Assembly: GCA_964408795.1 (NCBI GenBank)
Contig: CAYPAW010000028.1
Coordinates: forward strand, 1-34,784
Source of the DNA: JABMQB01 sp964408795
GTDB lineage: Bacteria > Bacteroidota > Bacteroidia > Bacteroidales > Prolixibacteraceae
Direction of reading: 5' to 3'
DNA: 34,784 nt
In this document: positions 24,520-32,965 of the stretch, one piece after another
Layout: each line of letters opens with the position of its first letter
Position numbering within the stretch: position 1 is the stretch's first letter
Position numbers and translations under genes: made by a program
Notes under the pieces: model-generated
What the model was told of the DNA's origin: nothing
The model's input: the letters and a program-made list of their open reading frames with translations, nothing else
Databases searched by the model: none

Positions 24520-25449
24520 ATGAAACGAATTGCATTTCTTCTGGTCTGGTTCCTGTTTTTTCATACAGGATCTGCACAAACGCTGGCTGAACGACTGGGT
24601 TATCAAAGCACAGACCGTTTGCTGATTGTCAATTGTGACGATGCCGGCATGTGTGAGGCAGCCAATAAAGCGGCTCTTGATGGCATTAAGAACGGTATGA
24701 TTACATCCACAACGATCATGATGCCATGTCCCAGAGCGGAAGAGATGGTCGGGTCAGCCATCCGCGATACAGCCATAGATGCCGGGGTTCACCTGACCCA
24801 CACTTCTGAATGGCAAACCTACCGCTGGGGCAGTGTGGCCCCGCCGGAAAAAGTCAGGGGATTGCTCGACCCCGGCGGTTTCTTATGGAGAAGCATCGAA
24901 GAAGTATACACCCATTCCAATCCTGTGGAAGCCTATCGTGAAGCAAAAGCTCAAATCCTTAAAGCCATGGAACTCGGACTTGCCATTACCCATATCGACT
25001 CCCATATGGGAACTTTACAACTCTCACCACCCTATGTGGATGTTTACCTCCAACTGGCTTCCGAATTTGATGTCCCTGTAAGGATGGCTTCACAGGAGAC
25101 CCTGGAAAAATTCGGGCAACCCGAAATCAGAAAAAATTTTGCAGAAAAGGGAATTCTCTTCCCTGACTACTTCATCTATGAAGAATTGGACCACTATACA
25201 GAAGACGATATCAAATCATTCTGGTCGGATATCATTCATAACCTGAAACCTGGCATTACCGAACTGTTTATCCATGCCTCGGTACCCGATGAAGAACTGA
25301 AATCCATAACCAACAGCTGGAAAACCCGGAATGCCGAGTATGAACTATTCGCCAACGATGAGGAGTTCAGGGAATTTCTAAAAAAGGAAAATATCATCCT
25401 TATCGGGTACAGGCCTTTATTGGAATTGCAACGAAAAAGGGGGAAATGA
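24520..25449 (+). CDS. Secreted YdjC/ChbG-family carbohydrate deacetylase
   Basis: A 309-residue protein with a signal peptide ending near GSAQ (residue 20). YdjC/ChbG motifs are present: NCDDAGMC with D40/D41 as metal and catalytic residues, a first histidine motif AGVHLTH near residue 90, and HIDSHMGT near 158. The family deacetylates N-acetylated sugars such as chitooligosaccharides, or related glycans. The signal peptide makes this a periplasmic or exported version, which is frequent in Bacteroidota. It stands alone on the + strand, convergent with the metallophosphoesterase gene. Substrate unknown. Confidence 0.88.
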   Translation: MKRIAFLLVWFLFFHTGSAQTLAERLGYQSTDRLLIVNCDDAGMCEAANKAALDGIKNGMITSTTIMMPCPRAEEMVGSAIRDTAIDAGVHLTHTSEWQTYRWGSVAPPEKVRGLLDPGGFLWRSIEEVYTHSNPVEAYREAKAQILKAMELGLAITHIDSHMGTLQLSPPYVDVYLQLASEFDVPVRMASQETLEKFGQPEIRKNFAEKGILFPDYFIYEELDHYTEDDIKSFWSDIIHNLKPGITELFIHASVPDEELKSITNSWKTRNAEYELFANDEEFREFLKKENIILIGYRPLLELQRKRGK

Positions 25450-25535
25450 AAACAAACCTTTGCATACCAACTCATCCGCAGATCACTCTTCTCCATCCTC
25501 AGGGCTGACTGGTAATAAAAATAATAGCAAACGGC

Positions 25536-27116
25536 TTACACCACTTCAAACACTGCAAACGATGAATACACCCTGCCGAATTCGTCGGTTACGGTCACTT
25601 TGATGGTATGAAATCCTTTGGTTAGTTCTCCGGGCATGGGGCCTATCCACATCTGTGTCGACCGTGCCGGGCTGGCCCAGCTTTTATATTGATCCCTGAA
25701 AATCCGAAATGATTCAGTGATAAACGGATCCCTGCGGATGTCATTTTTCAGTTCCACCGTATGGTTACCATCAATGGAGGCCTGAACCTGCGAATGCTTG
25801 TTGCTGTTGTATACATTCACAACAATCTCCTGATCCTGGATTCCGGTTTTCCCGTTCGGTAATTCAATACGTATTTGTTCCCGGATGTTTCCGGCGGGGT
25901 AATAGTTATGGATAAAATCATTCTCCCCGAACCCGAGAATAAAAAAACCGTTGGGTACGCCATCGATCTGTGTAGTTGAAGGAATGCCTCTGGTATCTGC
26001 TGGGCCTGTCCACCAGGTTCCGCTTGCCGAACTGCATATGATCTGGTGCAGTTCACCGGTGCCATTCCATCCGTCTTCTGTAGAAAAATAGTCATGTTGC
26101 AGGGTATGTCGATGTCCGGCCAGCACCAGGATATCCTGCCGGTTCTCAAGGACATGAAATACTTCCTGCCGGTTCACAATCCGGTCGCGTTCACCGGCAT
26201 TTTTATCTTTCACAAAAGCAATGTGCTGATTCACTACAATTTTTTTATCCGGGGGAACTCTTGCCAGGTCATTTTCCAGCCATTCCAACTGCTTTGTGCC
26301 AACCTTACCCCGGTAGCAATCCCAATAGGCCTCCCGATCTCCTTTTTTACAGAACCGCTCTACATTCTCAAGTATCACAAAATGAACATTTCCCTCGTCA
26401 AAAGAATAATAAGGTGGACCAAAAAGCCGTATGTATGAATCATCGGCAGATGCTTCATCCCCATCGTAATTCACATCGTGATTTCCCAGTACATTGTACA
26501 CAGGAGTTCCCAGCAAGGCCATCGAACGGGCATATTCAGGAAACAATCCGGGATCATCATGAACCAGATCACCCAGGGAGATTACCAAATCAAAAGGATG
26601 TTCCAAAGCGGTTGCCACTACATCGCTCCTGAAATATTCCAGTTCTGTGGGATTTGCAGTCTGAACATCGGCAATCACTAAAACGCTGAAGTCCTTATGC
26701 ACTTTATCGGCATATAAGGGAAACAGAATTTCCCGGGGCAGGGCCCCGGTCGGTTCAATGGCTGCATGTTCCAGTGCCGGAGATCCGTCCGGATAGTGTA
26801 TATAATAAAACTGAGGGATGTTGTTTTCATCCAACGGCACCCGATAACCTGCAGGCTTGGTCAAAAAGATCACCGACGGATTCGTCACCGGAAGGGAAAA
26901 GAAGCCGTTGGCGTCGGTTTCAACGACATCGAGCTGATTGGATACCATGACACCAGAAATCCCAACCTCCCCGGGATCAAATTTCCCGTTTTTATTGAGA
27001 TCATTAAATACTCTGCCCCGGGCAGTTTCCGTAGGTTGGGAAGATCCATTGAAAACCACCGTGAAAAAAAGGGCCATTCCTATTAACAGAACTTGTCTGA
27101 ATGGATTGTGAATCAT
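25536..27116 (-). CDS. Secreted calcineurin-like metallophosphoesterase, three-domain
   Basis: A 526-residue protein with a signal peptide. Residues about 33-85 form an SdrD-B/carboxypeptidase-regulatory-like domain (GRVFNDLNKNGKFDPGE is typical). The central metallophosphoesterase domain shows D150, D183 in LGDLVHDD, N212-H213-D214 in GNHD, H298, and GHRH at 334-337. A C-terminal beta domain resembling MetallophosC follows. It is likely a periplasmic or surface phosphodiesterase or phosphatase. A box reading TATCTTTC on the - strand at 27132-27139 (one mismatch from TAnnTTTG) may drive it separately from malQ, which ends 71 bases upstream. Confidence 0.9.
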   Translation of the reverse strand: MIHNPFRQVLLIGMALFFTVVFNGSSQPTETARGRVFNDLNKNGKFDPGEVGISGVMVSNQLDVVETDANGFFSLPVTNPSVIFLTKPAGYRVPLDENNIPQFYYIHYPDGSPALEHAAIEPTGALPREILFPLYADKVHKDFSVLVIADVQTANPTELEYFRSDVVATALEHPFDLVISLGDLVHDDPGLFPEYARSMALLGTPVYNVLGNHDVNYDGDEASADDSYIRLFGPPYYSFDEGNVHFVILENVERFCKKGDREAYWDCYRGKVGTKQLEWLENDLARVPPDKKIVVNQHIAFVKDKNAGERDRIVNRQEVFHVLENRQDILVLAGHRHTLQHDYFSTEDGWNGTGELHQIICSSASGTWWTGPADTRGIPSTTQIDGVPNGFFILGFGENDFIHNYYPAGNIREQIRIELPNGKTGIQDQEIVVNVYNSNKHSQVQASIDGNHTVELKNDIRRDPFITESFRIFRDQYKSWASPARSTQMWIGPMPGELTKGFHTIKVTVTDEFGRVYSSFAVFEVV

Positions 27117-27187
27117 TTTTTATTTTTTTTTGAAAGATACGAAATTCATAGCAAAGAGACCTTGGGTTTTCTCGCTTTCGGGTTGGA

Positions 27188-28672
27188 TCATCTCCTGTTG
27201 TATTTTACCCCCAGTTTTTTTAAGTAACGGATGTGTTTTTTTCTGATCTGACCGGGTTTCAATCGCCATTTCCAGTTTTCCGAATCCGTCCCGGGCCGGT
27301 TCATTCTCCCCCGGGAATCCAAACCCAGCAGATCTTGTACCGGTACGATAGCCAGGAAAGCTACCGAAGCCCATGCGGTCTCCATCATCCAGGCGGCAAT
27401 CTGATTTTTTCTTCCACGGAAGTATTTCCGGAGATTCGTTTTTTCCTTCCTGGTTATCGATTGATACCATCCCTTTGAAGTATCGTTATCATGGGTACCT
27501 GTGTAGACAACAAAATTCCGTGTATAATTATGCGGCAGATAGGGATTGGTTTCGTCCGAAAAAAAGGCAAACTGGAGCACTTTCATTCCCGGCAGGTTAA
27601 AAGCCTCCCGGAGTTTTTCCACTTCAGGGGTGATCACACCCAGATCTTCGGCAAGTATAGGAAGAGACCCGATCTGTTGCTTCAGTTTTTTCAGCATGTC
27701 AAAACCGGGAACCGGGATCCATTCTCCGTCCTCAGCTGTTTGACGGTCTGCTTTCACCGACCAGAACGATTCAAGTCCTCTGAAATGGTCAATACGCACC
27801 CTGTTATAAAGTCTTAGATTAAACAACAAGCGTGTCATCCACCAATCGAAATTTCTTTCTTTCAGCCGTTTCCAGTTGTACAGCGGGTTCCCCCACAACT
27901 GTCCGGTAGGGCTGAAATAATCGGGAGGAACTCCCCCCACATGGGTTGGCTTCAGGGTTTCATCCAACAGAAAAACATCCGGATTGGTCCATACGTCCAC
28001 ACTGGCACCAGCCACATAGTAAGGCATGTCACCCAGGATCTGAATGCCTTGTTGGTTGGCATAGGTTTTCAGGCTTACCCACTGTCTGAAAAACAGAAAC
28101 TGCAAGAAAGCATGAAACTCCCGTTCTTCCGAAAGCTGCCGGGAATATTCTTTCAGGACTTTGGGATCCCTTCTTTTTAAGGGTTCCTCCCATTCATTCC
28201 AGGGCACATTCCGAAACCGGTCTTTCAGCGCCATAAAAAGGGTATAATCCTGCAGCCACCCCTTATGTTCATCCAGAAAACGCTGGTAGTCTTTTTTCAG
28301 GAAAACATGTTCCCCGGATTGAAAGTCGGCAAACAGCTTCCTGAGCAGGGGATATTTCCAGGCTTTCACCTTTTCAAATTCCACATGGGCTTTTTTGAAT
28401 TGGGAGCGTGCATTCAGTTCTTCGGGCTCCTCAAAACCCAGTTTTTGAGCTTCCGTCACACTAATCAGCAATGGATTTCCGGCGAATACCGAATAACACA
28501 GGTACGGAGAATTCTCTTTTACCGGAGGCCCCAGGGGAAGGATCTGCCACCATTGGATCCCGGCTTCTTTTAAAAAATCCACAAAATGAAAAGCCTCTTC
28601 TCCCAGCGTTCCGATTCCCTCCCGTCCCGGAAGGGAGGGAATGTGCAACAGCATTCCACCAGCTCGTTTCAT
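27188..28672 (-). CDS. malQ: 4-alpha-glucanotransferase
   Basis: A 494-residue GH77 enzyme. It starts with MKRAGGMLLHIPSLPGREGIG and shows the nucleophile Asp in RIDHFRGLE, the acid/base Glu in LAEDLGVITPEV, and the third Asp in GTHDNDT. It disproportionates maltooligosaccharides in maltose or glycogen metabolism. The ATG at 28672 is chosen because it gives the usual family N-terminus and overlaps the TAA of the Gfo/Idh gene by one base (TAATG on the - strand). A longer reading frame to 28825 lies inside that gene and adds unlikely sequence. Confidence 0.94.
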   Translation of the reverse strand: MKRAGGMLLHIPSLPGREGIGTLGEEAFHFVDFLKEAGIQWWQILPLGPPVKENSPYLCYSVFAGNPLLISVTEAQKLGFEEPEELNARSQFKKAHVEFEKVKAWKYPLLRKLFADFQSGEHVFLKKDYQRFLDEHKGWLQDYTLFMALKDRFRNVPWNEWEEPLKRRDPKVLKEYSRQLSEEREFHAFLQFLFFRQWVSLKTYANQQGIQILGDMPYYVAGASVDVWTNPDVFLLDETLKPTHVGGVPPDYFSPTGQLWGNPLYNWKRLKERNFDWWMTRLLFNLRLYNRVRIDHFRGLESFWSVKADRQTAEDGEWIPVPGFDMLKKLKQQIGSLPILAEDLGVITPEVEKLREAFNLPGMKVLQFAFFSDETNPYLPHNYTRNFVVYTGTHDNDTSKGWYQSITRKEKTNLRKYFRGRKNQIAAWMMETAWASVAFLAIVPVQDLLGLDSRGRMNRPGTDSENWKWRLKPGQIRKKHIRYLKKLGVKYNRR

Positions 28673-29763
28673 TAGGGTACTTTTTTTCTGAATGCCTCCA
28701 GGTGATCTGCGGTTTCCCTGACCAATCGTTGTACCGCGAGTCCATGCTGCAAGCCAGGCACAAAGGAATTCCGGCTGTCGCCGGTTAAAAACAGGTAGTG
28801 AGCATGGACCAGGGCCCGGAGCCATCCGGGAGGCACATGCCCCGAGGGAAAAGAAGTTACCGGTTGGTAGTGGCTGCCCACAGGTTGCCGGGTCCAGCAG
28901 CCCTTCTCTTCGAGGTAATATTCAAAAGAATCAGCGTTCCGGGAAGAATACCTTAGGGCTCCTTTTTCAGCATAAAGCTCCAGACGGATCAAATCACCGG
29001 AACCCGAACTTATACGACTCGCTGACAGGTTGCCTGCCGCCCCGGTATGGGGATCATACAATACCACCGAACCAAACAGATCGCTCCCGGCAGGTACGTC
29101 ATCAAAAGATCCAGCCTGAAAAGCATGCAGGATTCGTAAATCTTCATTGAAAAAAGCAACCAAAAGGCTGAATCCGTGAGATCCCAGATCAGCCATCGCC
29201 CCCCCGTCAGGAGCCGGTGTTAACCGGCTTTTCCGCTTTTCACGGTACGATGCCTGCAGGTAATCACCGTGATAATAATTCAGATCAAAATGAACCGGTT
29301 TCCCAAAGATGCCTGATCTCCACAACTTCAGGACTTCACGAACCGAAGCAGTTTGCAAATATTGAAAACCTACCTGTATATTGAATTGGGTACCTGCTGA
29401 AGAAAGCAAATCTCTCATCTTTTGCTCCTCTTCTTCTGAAGCGCAAACCGGTTTTTCAAGATAGATATTCGTTACTGAAGGCATCTCCAGTGCCAGTTTG
29501 AGGTGCCCAAAATGAGTATTATTCGGTCCAAGAATGAACACCGTATTTATTTGATTATTGGCAGAAAAAACTTCTACACTTTCAGCGCAGTGAAAACTAT
29601 ACTTCCGTGCAAAATCCTCCCGGCTCTCTTTATGCAGGGAAGCCACAGAAACAAAGTCCATTTCAGGGATATTCTCATAATAATATTTTAATGCCTGCAG
29701 GGAATAGGCATGTGCACGGGCTATTCCTCCGGCACCTAAAAAACCAATCGTAACAGAATGCAT
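28672..29763 (-). CDS. Gfo/Idh/MocA-family sugar oxidoreductase
   Basis: A 363-residue protein with the Rossmann motif GFLGAGGIARAH near residue 8-19, the EKPVCAS motif that carries the catalytic Lys, and a C-terminal alpha/beta dimer domain with GGAMADLGSHGFSL. Members oxidise or reduce sugars and cyclitols with NAD(P). It lies between a sugar symporter (60 bases upstream) and malQ (overlapping by one base), which suggests that it processes an imported sugar. The exact substrate is not visible. Inference of a shared transcript with both neighbours is good. Confidence 0.9.
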   Translation of the reverse strand: MHSVTIGFLGAGGIARAHAYSLQALKYYYENIPEMDFVSVASLHKESREDFARKYSFHCAESVEVFSANNQINTVFILGPNNTHFGHLKLALEMPSVTNIYLEKPVCASEEEEQKMRDLLSSAGTQFNIQVGFQYLQTASVREVLKLWRSGIFGKPVHFDLNYYHGDYLQASYREKRKSRLTPAPDGGAMADLGSHGFSLLVAFFNEDLRILHAFQAGSFDDVPAGSDLFGSVVLYDPHTGAAGNLSASRISSGSGDLIRLELYAEKGALRYSSRNADSFEYYLEEKGCWTRQPVGSHYQPVTSFPSGHVPPGWLRALVHAHYLFLTGDSRNSFVPGLQHGLAVQRLVRETADHLEAFRKKVP

Positions 29764-29823
29764 CGTTCATTTATTTGGTAGCGGTAAAATAATCAAAAAT
29801 CGTGAAAAGTGGAAAGAGAGTTG

Positions 29824-31167
29824 TTAAGAATTATTCTTCCGGAGGTGCAGTTTTCGTTCAATATCCTCCAGGGAAAATCCTTTGGTTTCGGGCACAGCGG
29901 TTCTGACCCAGACCAACTGAAGGATCATCATAAAACAGAAAAACCCAAAGATCAGAGATGGAGAGAATGCTTCGGCCATTTTCGGGAAGGCCAGGGTTAT
30001 CAGGGCGGCAAAAAACCAATGAGTAAAACTGCCAAGGGTTTGCCCGGCAGCCCGAAGCCGGTTTGGAAAGATCTCACTGATAAAAACCCATATTACAGCA
30101 CCCTGGCCAATGCCATGGGCTGCTATATAGACAAAGATACCAAACGGTATAATGCTGAAATGTTCCGTATGAAAAGCCCAGGCACATAAACCCAAAGAAC
30201 CAATATATCCGAAAGATCCGATATACAGCAATTTCCTTCGCCCCATCTTGTCAATCAAACGCAATCCCAAGAGGGTAAAGATTACCATAACAATACCTAT
30301 ACCAACCGACTGCAACAAAGCTGCCTTATTTTCCAGGCCGGTCATTTCAAATATCCGGGGAGCAAAATAAAGAATGGCGTTGATCCCGGACAGTTGGTTG
30401 AAAAAGGCAATCAGTATAGCAAGAAATATGGGCTTGAACATTGATTTTTTAAAAAAACCGGCTTTATTCCCGATTTTCTCTGCCGATGCTTCCACATCAC
30501 GTACCAGTTCATGCAATGCTTTCTCATCCGCATGGGAATTCACCTTTCTGAACACACGAAGAGCAGCGTCTTTATCCTTTTTATGAATGATCAACCATCG
30601 CGGACTTTCAGGAAGACCAAAGGCCAGAGATACATACAAAAATGCAGGAATGGCTTCCACACCGAGCATCCATCGCCAGGCATTCTCACCCACATGGCTG
30701 ATTAATGCATTGGACAGATAAGCAATCAAAATACCAAATACTACATTAAACTGGAACATACCCGTCAAACGGCCCCGGTATTCAGGAGGAGCTATCTCGG
30801 AAATGAACAGGGGTGCGGCAACCGTGGAAATACCAATACCCACACCACCAATAAACCGGAAAAACATAAAGGAATAAACTTCAGGTGCAAGAGCAGAACC
30901 CAGGGCTGACAATAAATAAAGCGCGCCGATCAGTAACAACGTGATACGCCTACCCAGTTTCTCAGCCGGAATACCCCCGGTCATAGCCCCCAACACTGTG
31001 CCCCAAAGAGCCATGCTTATGGCTACTCCATGCATACTGCCAGACAGATTCCAGATAGACTGGATGGTTTGTTCGGCTCCGGAAATGACAACCGTATCAA
31101 AACCAAACAGAAAACCTGCTAAAGCCGCTACAAGGGAACTTCTGTATAAGAAAAAACGGTTTTTCAT
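29824..31167 (-). CDS. Sugar:H+ symporter, MFS sugar porter family
   Basis: A 447-residue inner-membrane protein with about twelve hydrophobic segments. Sugar-porter signatures are FGFDTVVISGA in TM1, KLGRRITLLLIG after TM2, PESPRWLI at the end of the first half, NQLSGINAILYFAPRIF in TM7, DKMGRRKLLYIG after TM8, and VPETKGFSLEDIE at the C-terminus. It resembles the xylose/galactose/arabinose proton symporters. It heads the - strand sugar group with the Gfo/Idh gene and malQ. A box TATCTTTA on the - strand (31180-31187) is a possible -7 element. Confidence 0.94.
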   Translation of the reverse strand: MKNRFFLYRSSLVAALAGFLFGFDTVVISGAEQTIQSIWNLSGSMHGVAISMALWGTVLGAMTGGIPAEKLGRRITLLLIGALYLLSALGSALAPEVYSFMFFRFIGGVGIGISTVAAPLFISEIAPPEYRGRLTGMFQFNVVFGILIAYLSNALISHVGENAWRWMLGVEAIPAFLYVSLAFGLPESPRWLIIHKKDKDAALRVFRKVNSHADEKALHELVRDVEASAEKIGNKAGFFKKSMFKPIFLAILIAFFNQLSGINAILYFAPRIFEMTGLENKAALLQSVGIGIVMVIFTLLGLRLIDKMGRRKLLYIGSFGYIGSLGLCAWAFHTEHFSIIPFGIFVYIAAHGIGQGAVIWVFISEIFPNRLRAAGQTLGSFTHWFFAALITLAFPKMAEAFSPSLIFGFFCFMMILQLVWVRTAVPETKGFSLEDIERKLHLRKNNS

Positions 31168-31381
31168 TGGTTCAGGCGCTAAAGATAATAATAAATATGA
31201 AAAAATATATCACCCTTGATTGTTCATAAAAATTATTATTTCGGCATCTTCTTGATTCCTTTGTATACACCTGTCATGAGCAATACATGCTATCCGGCAG
31301 AGAACAAAATACTGGAAGAGAAGCGTATAATATCTCCTTTGTATGATTGCAGTCCACAAATTGTATTTATCTCAAGAGCGT

Positions 31382-31398
31382 GAAGAAATTATTTCTTC
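31382..31398. other. Perfect 8-bp inverted repeat in the gap before the thioredoxin stop
   Basis: GAAGAAAT and ATTTCTTC are separated by one T. There is no T-tract after it on either strand, so it looks more like a protein-binding palindrome than a terminator. The rest of 31168-31422 shows no gene that I can support. Confidence 0.35.
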
Positions 31399-31422
31399 GG
31401 CGAAAAATATTTACGGATACGT

Positions 31423-31749
31423 TCAGATCATTCTTTTCAACATCCCGATTAACTCTTCTTTTGATCTAAGTCCTGTTCCGGTCCATACGGCGGATCCGTT
31501 TTTAAAAACCATCAGGGTTGGAATACTTCGGACATTGTATCTGTTAGCAATCCCCGGATTCTTATCGACATCAACCTTCAGAATACGCACCGCATCCTTC
31601 AGGTCTTCTTTCAACTCTTTTAATACCGGCGCCTGATGTTTACAGGGTGAACACCAGTCGGCATAAAAATCGACCAGAACGGGTCGTTCTGAATGAATCA
31701 GATTGTAAAAACGTCCGTTAACCATCTTTCCGTTTTTTTCTTTTTTCAA
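31423..31749 (-). CDS. Thioredoxin
   Basis: A 108-residue thioredoxin-fold protein. The active site WCSPCK (Cys33, Cys36) follows VLVDFYAD, and the cis-Pro motif SIPTLMVFKNG is present. The SPC rather than GPC active site is common among Bacteroidota thioredoxins. It lacks a signal peptide, so it is cytoplasmic. The chosen start overlaps the DUF6132 gene by 32 bases; an internal ATG at 31725 (MVNGRFYN) would reduce the overlap and is a fair alternative. Confidence 0.93.
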   Translation of the reverse strand: MKKEKNGKMVNGRFYNLIHSERPVLVDFYADWCSPCKHQAPVLKELKEDLKDAVRILKVDVDKNPGIANRYNVRSIPTLMVFKNGSAVWTGTGLRSKEELIGMLKRMI

Positions 31750-31939
31750 TTATTCCGGCTATCAGGTCACCCAACAGGTATCCCATCACAGCTCCCCAAA
31801 GGGAACTCCAATACCACACCGATTGTATCGGACAGGTTCCACGCTGGCATCCAATAAATCTCCAGTACAGAAAACCACCCGTTGCACCTATAAAACAAAA
31901 GATGATTTTAAGTTTATTTTTTAAAATGAAATTACGCAT
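31718..31939 (-). CDS. DUF6132-like small membrane protein
   Basis: A 73-residue protein with two hydrophobic segments: IIFCFIGATGGFLYWRFIG and the later SLWGAVMGYLLGDLIAGII. Between them lies GCQRGTCPI, a CX4C pair characteristic of the DUF6132 family. The family has no known function; it is often near thioredoxin or rhodanese-type genes, which the overlapping thioredoxin here agrees with. An in-frame ATG at 31960 would add seven residues but lies within the likely transcription start, judged from GACTTTTG on the - strand at 31965-31972. Confidence 0.75.
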   Translation of the reverse strand: MRNFILKNKLKIIFCFIGATGGFLYWRFIGCQRGTCPIQSVWYWSSLWGAVMGYLLGDLIAGIIEKRKKRKDG

Positions 31940-32177
31940 TCTTAATTGCAATGTAACCATGTAACAAAAGTCTGCTATTTTAGTTTCTACTTTTTTATTG
32001 ATTAAATCTATGAACGATTGATGAATAACCTGAAATCAGAAATGATTTAACCGGGGCATGGCAGATCCCCTTCCGGTATTTCTTCCGTTTAACAGTAAAC
32101 AACGCCTATAATAACCGCAGCCTCTTGTAAATTAAATTTTTTTTTGTAATTTGTATAACAACCCAAAAACTACAACT

Positions 32178-32675
32178 ATGAAAAAACGAACCGTTCTTTT
32201 AATTGCTTTTGTTCTCTGTTTTTCCTGTCAACACAAAACAGAACCTGTCGACCTGGAAGCTGCCAAAAAAGAGGTAACCGAAACCATGGAAAAGTTCAAT
32301 GCAGCGAATATGGCCAGGGATATTGATGCAGTAGCCTCATTTATAAGCGAAGACGCATTGCTTTGTGGAACCGACAAATCGGAATTCTGGAATAAAACCC
32401 AGGGAGTGGATATTATGTCTGAAACTATGTCAAATGAGGATATATCGATGGATTATTCAATCGACAAACGGGAAATCAGGATTGGCCCTGATGGTAAAAC
32501 AGCCCTTGTGATTGAACAGTATTTTATGGCTGACATGTTTGGACCAAACCTCCCCCTTAGATCAATTTCACACTTTGTAAAAACAGAAAATGGCTGGATG
32601 ATGGACTTCTTTAGCTGGAATGTGATCCCGGATAATGAAGACCTTGAAAAGATCATAACCGCTCTTGAAAAATGA
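32178..32675 (+). CDS. SnoaL-like (NTF2-fold) lipoprotein
   Basis: A 165-residue protein with a lipoprotein-type signal, with Cys17 in LCFSCQ as the likely lipidated residue. The mature part shows the pattern of SnoaL/DUF4440 NTF2-like domains: AKKEVTETMEKFNAANMARDIDAVASFISEDAL, then LVIEQYF and the FVKTENGWMMDFFSW ending. These small cone-shaped domains bind or turn over small molecules; the ligand here is not evident. ATG at 32178 is used rather than the TTG at 32151. Its TGA stop lies inside the first A arm of the repeat array (ATGAAACGAGC at 32672). Confidence 0.78.
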   Translation: MKKRTVLLIAFVLCFSCQHKTEPVDLEAAKKEVTETMEKFNAANMARDIDAVASFISEDALLCGTDKSEFWNKTQGVDIMSETMSNEDISMDYSIDKREIRIGPDGKTALVIEQYFMADMFGPNLPLRSISHFVKTENGWMMDFFSWNVIPDNEDLEKIITALEK

Positions 32676-32769
32676 AACGAGCCCCGATCCCAATGGCTAT
32701 CGGGACGGGACATGCAAGCTATACCGATGTATATCAGGAATACTTTTGAAAATAAACAATTATTATCAG
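32672..32769 (+). repeat. Repeat array, degenerate unit 0
   Basis: It begins with the A arm ATGAAACGAGC, which contains the stop codon of the lipoprotein gene. A hairpin CCCGAT/ATCGGG (32683-32688/32699-32704) follows and may serve as a terminator. A poor match to the B arm starts near 32712. The next A arm lies 98 bases downstream. Confidence 0.55.
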
Positions 32770-32865
32770 ATGAAACGAGCATTATATTTTTGAACACTCA
32801 AAGAATATGATTGTAATTTCATGCGAGTTCCATACGATACCGATAAAATAAACAATTATAATCGT
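32770..32865 (+). repeat. Repeat array, unit 1
   Basis: A arm ATGAAACGAGC at 32770-32780 and B arm GCGAGTTCCATACGATACC at 32823-32841. CATACGAT (32831-32838) pairs with ATCGTATG (32861-32868) of the next unit. Unit length 96. Confidence 0.75.
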
Positions 32866-32965
32866 ATGAAACGAGCATGTAAAATATTTACAATTAAGAT
32901 GATGATTAAAGCTATGCGAGTTCCATATGATACCTTAGAAATTTAACACTTTAATCATATGAAAA
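32866..32965 (+). repeat. Repeat array, unit 2, nearly identical to the repeat at 1-98
   Basis: A arm at 32866-32876, B arm at 32916-32934. CATATGAT (32924-32931) pairs with ATCATATG (32954-32961), which holds the start codon of the beta-helix gene. One difference from 1-98 over the shared length. A 26-codon frame (32866-32946) is open but its coding status is doubtful. Confidence 0.88.

Noticed and set aside
27188..28825. Longer malQ frame starting at 28825
   Set aside because: The extra 51 residues lie inside the Gfo/Idh gene and are unlike MalQ. The ATG at 28672 gives the family N-terminus and a TAATG overlap.
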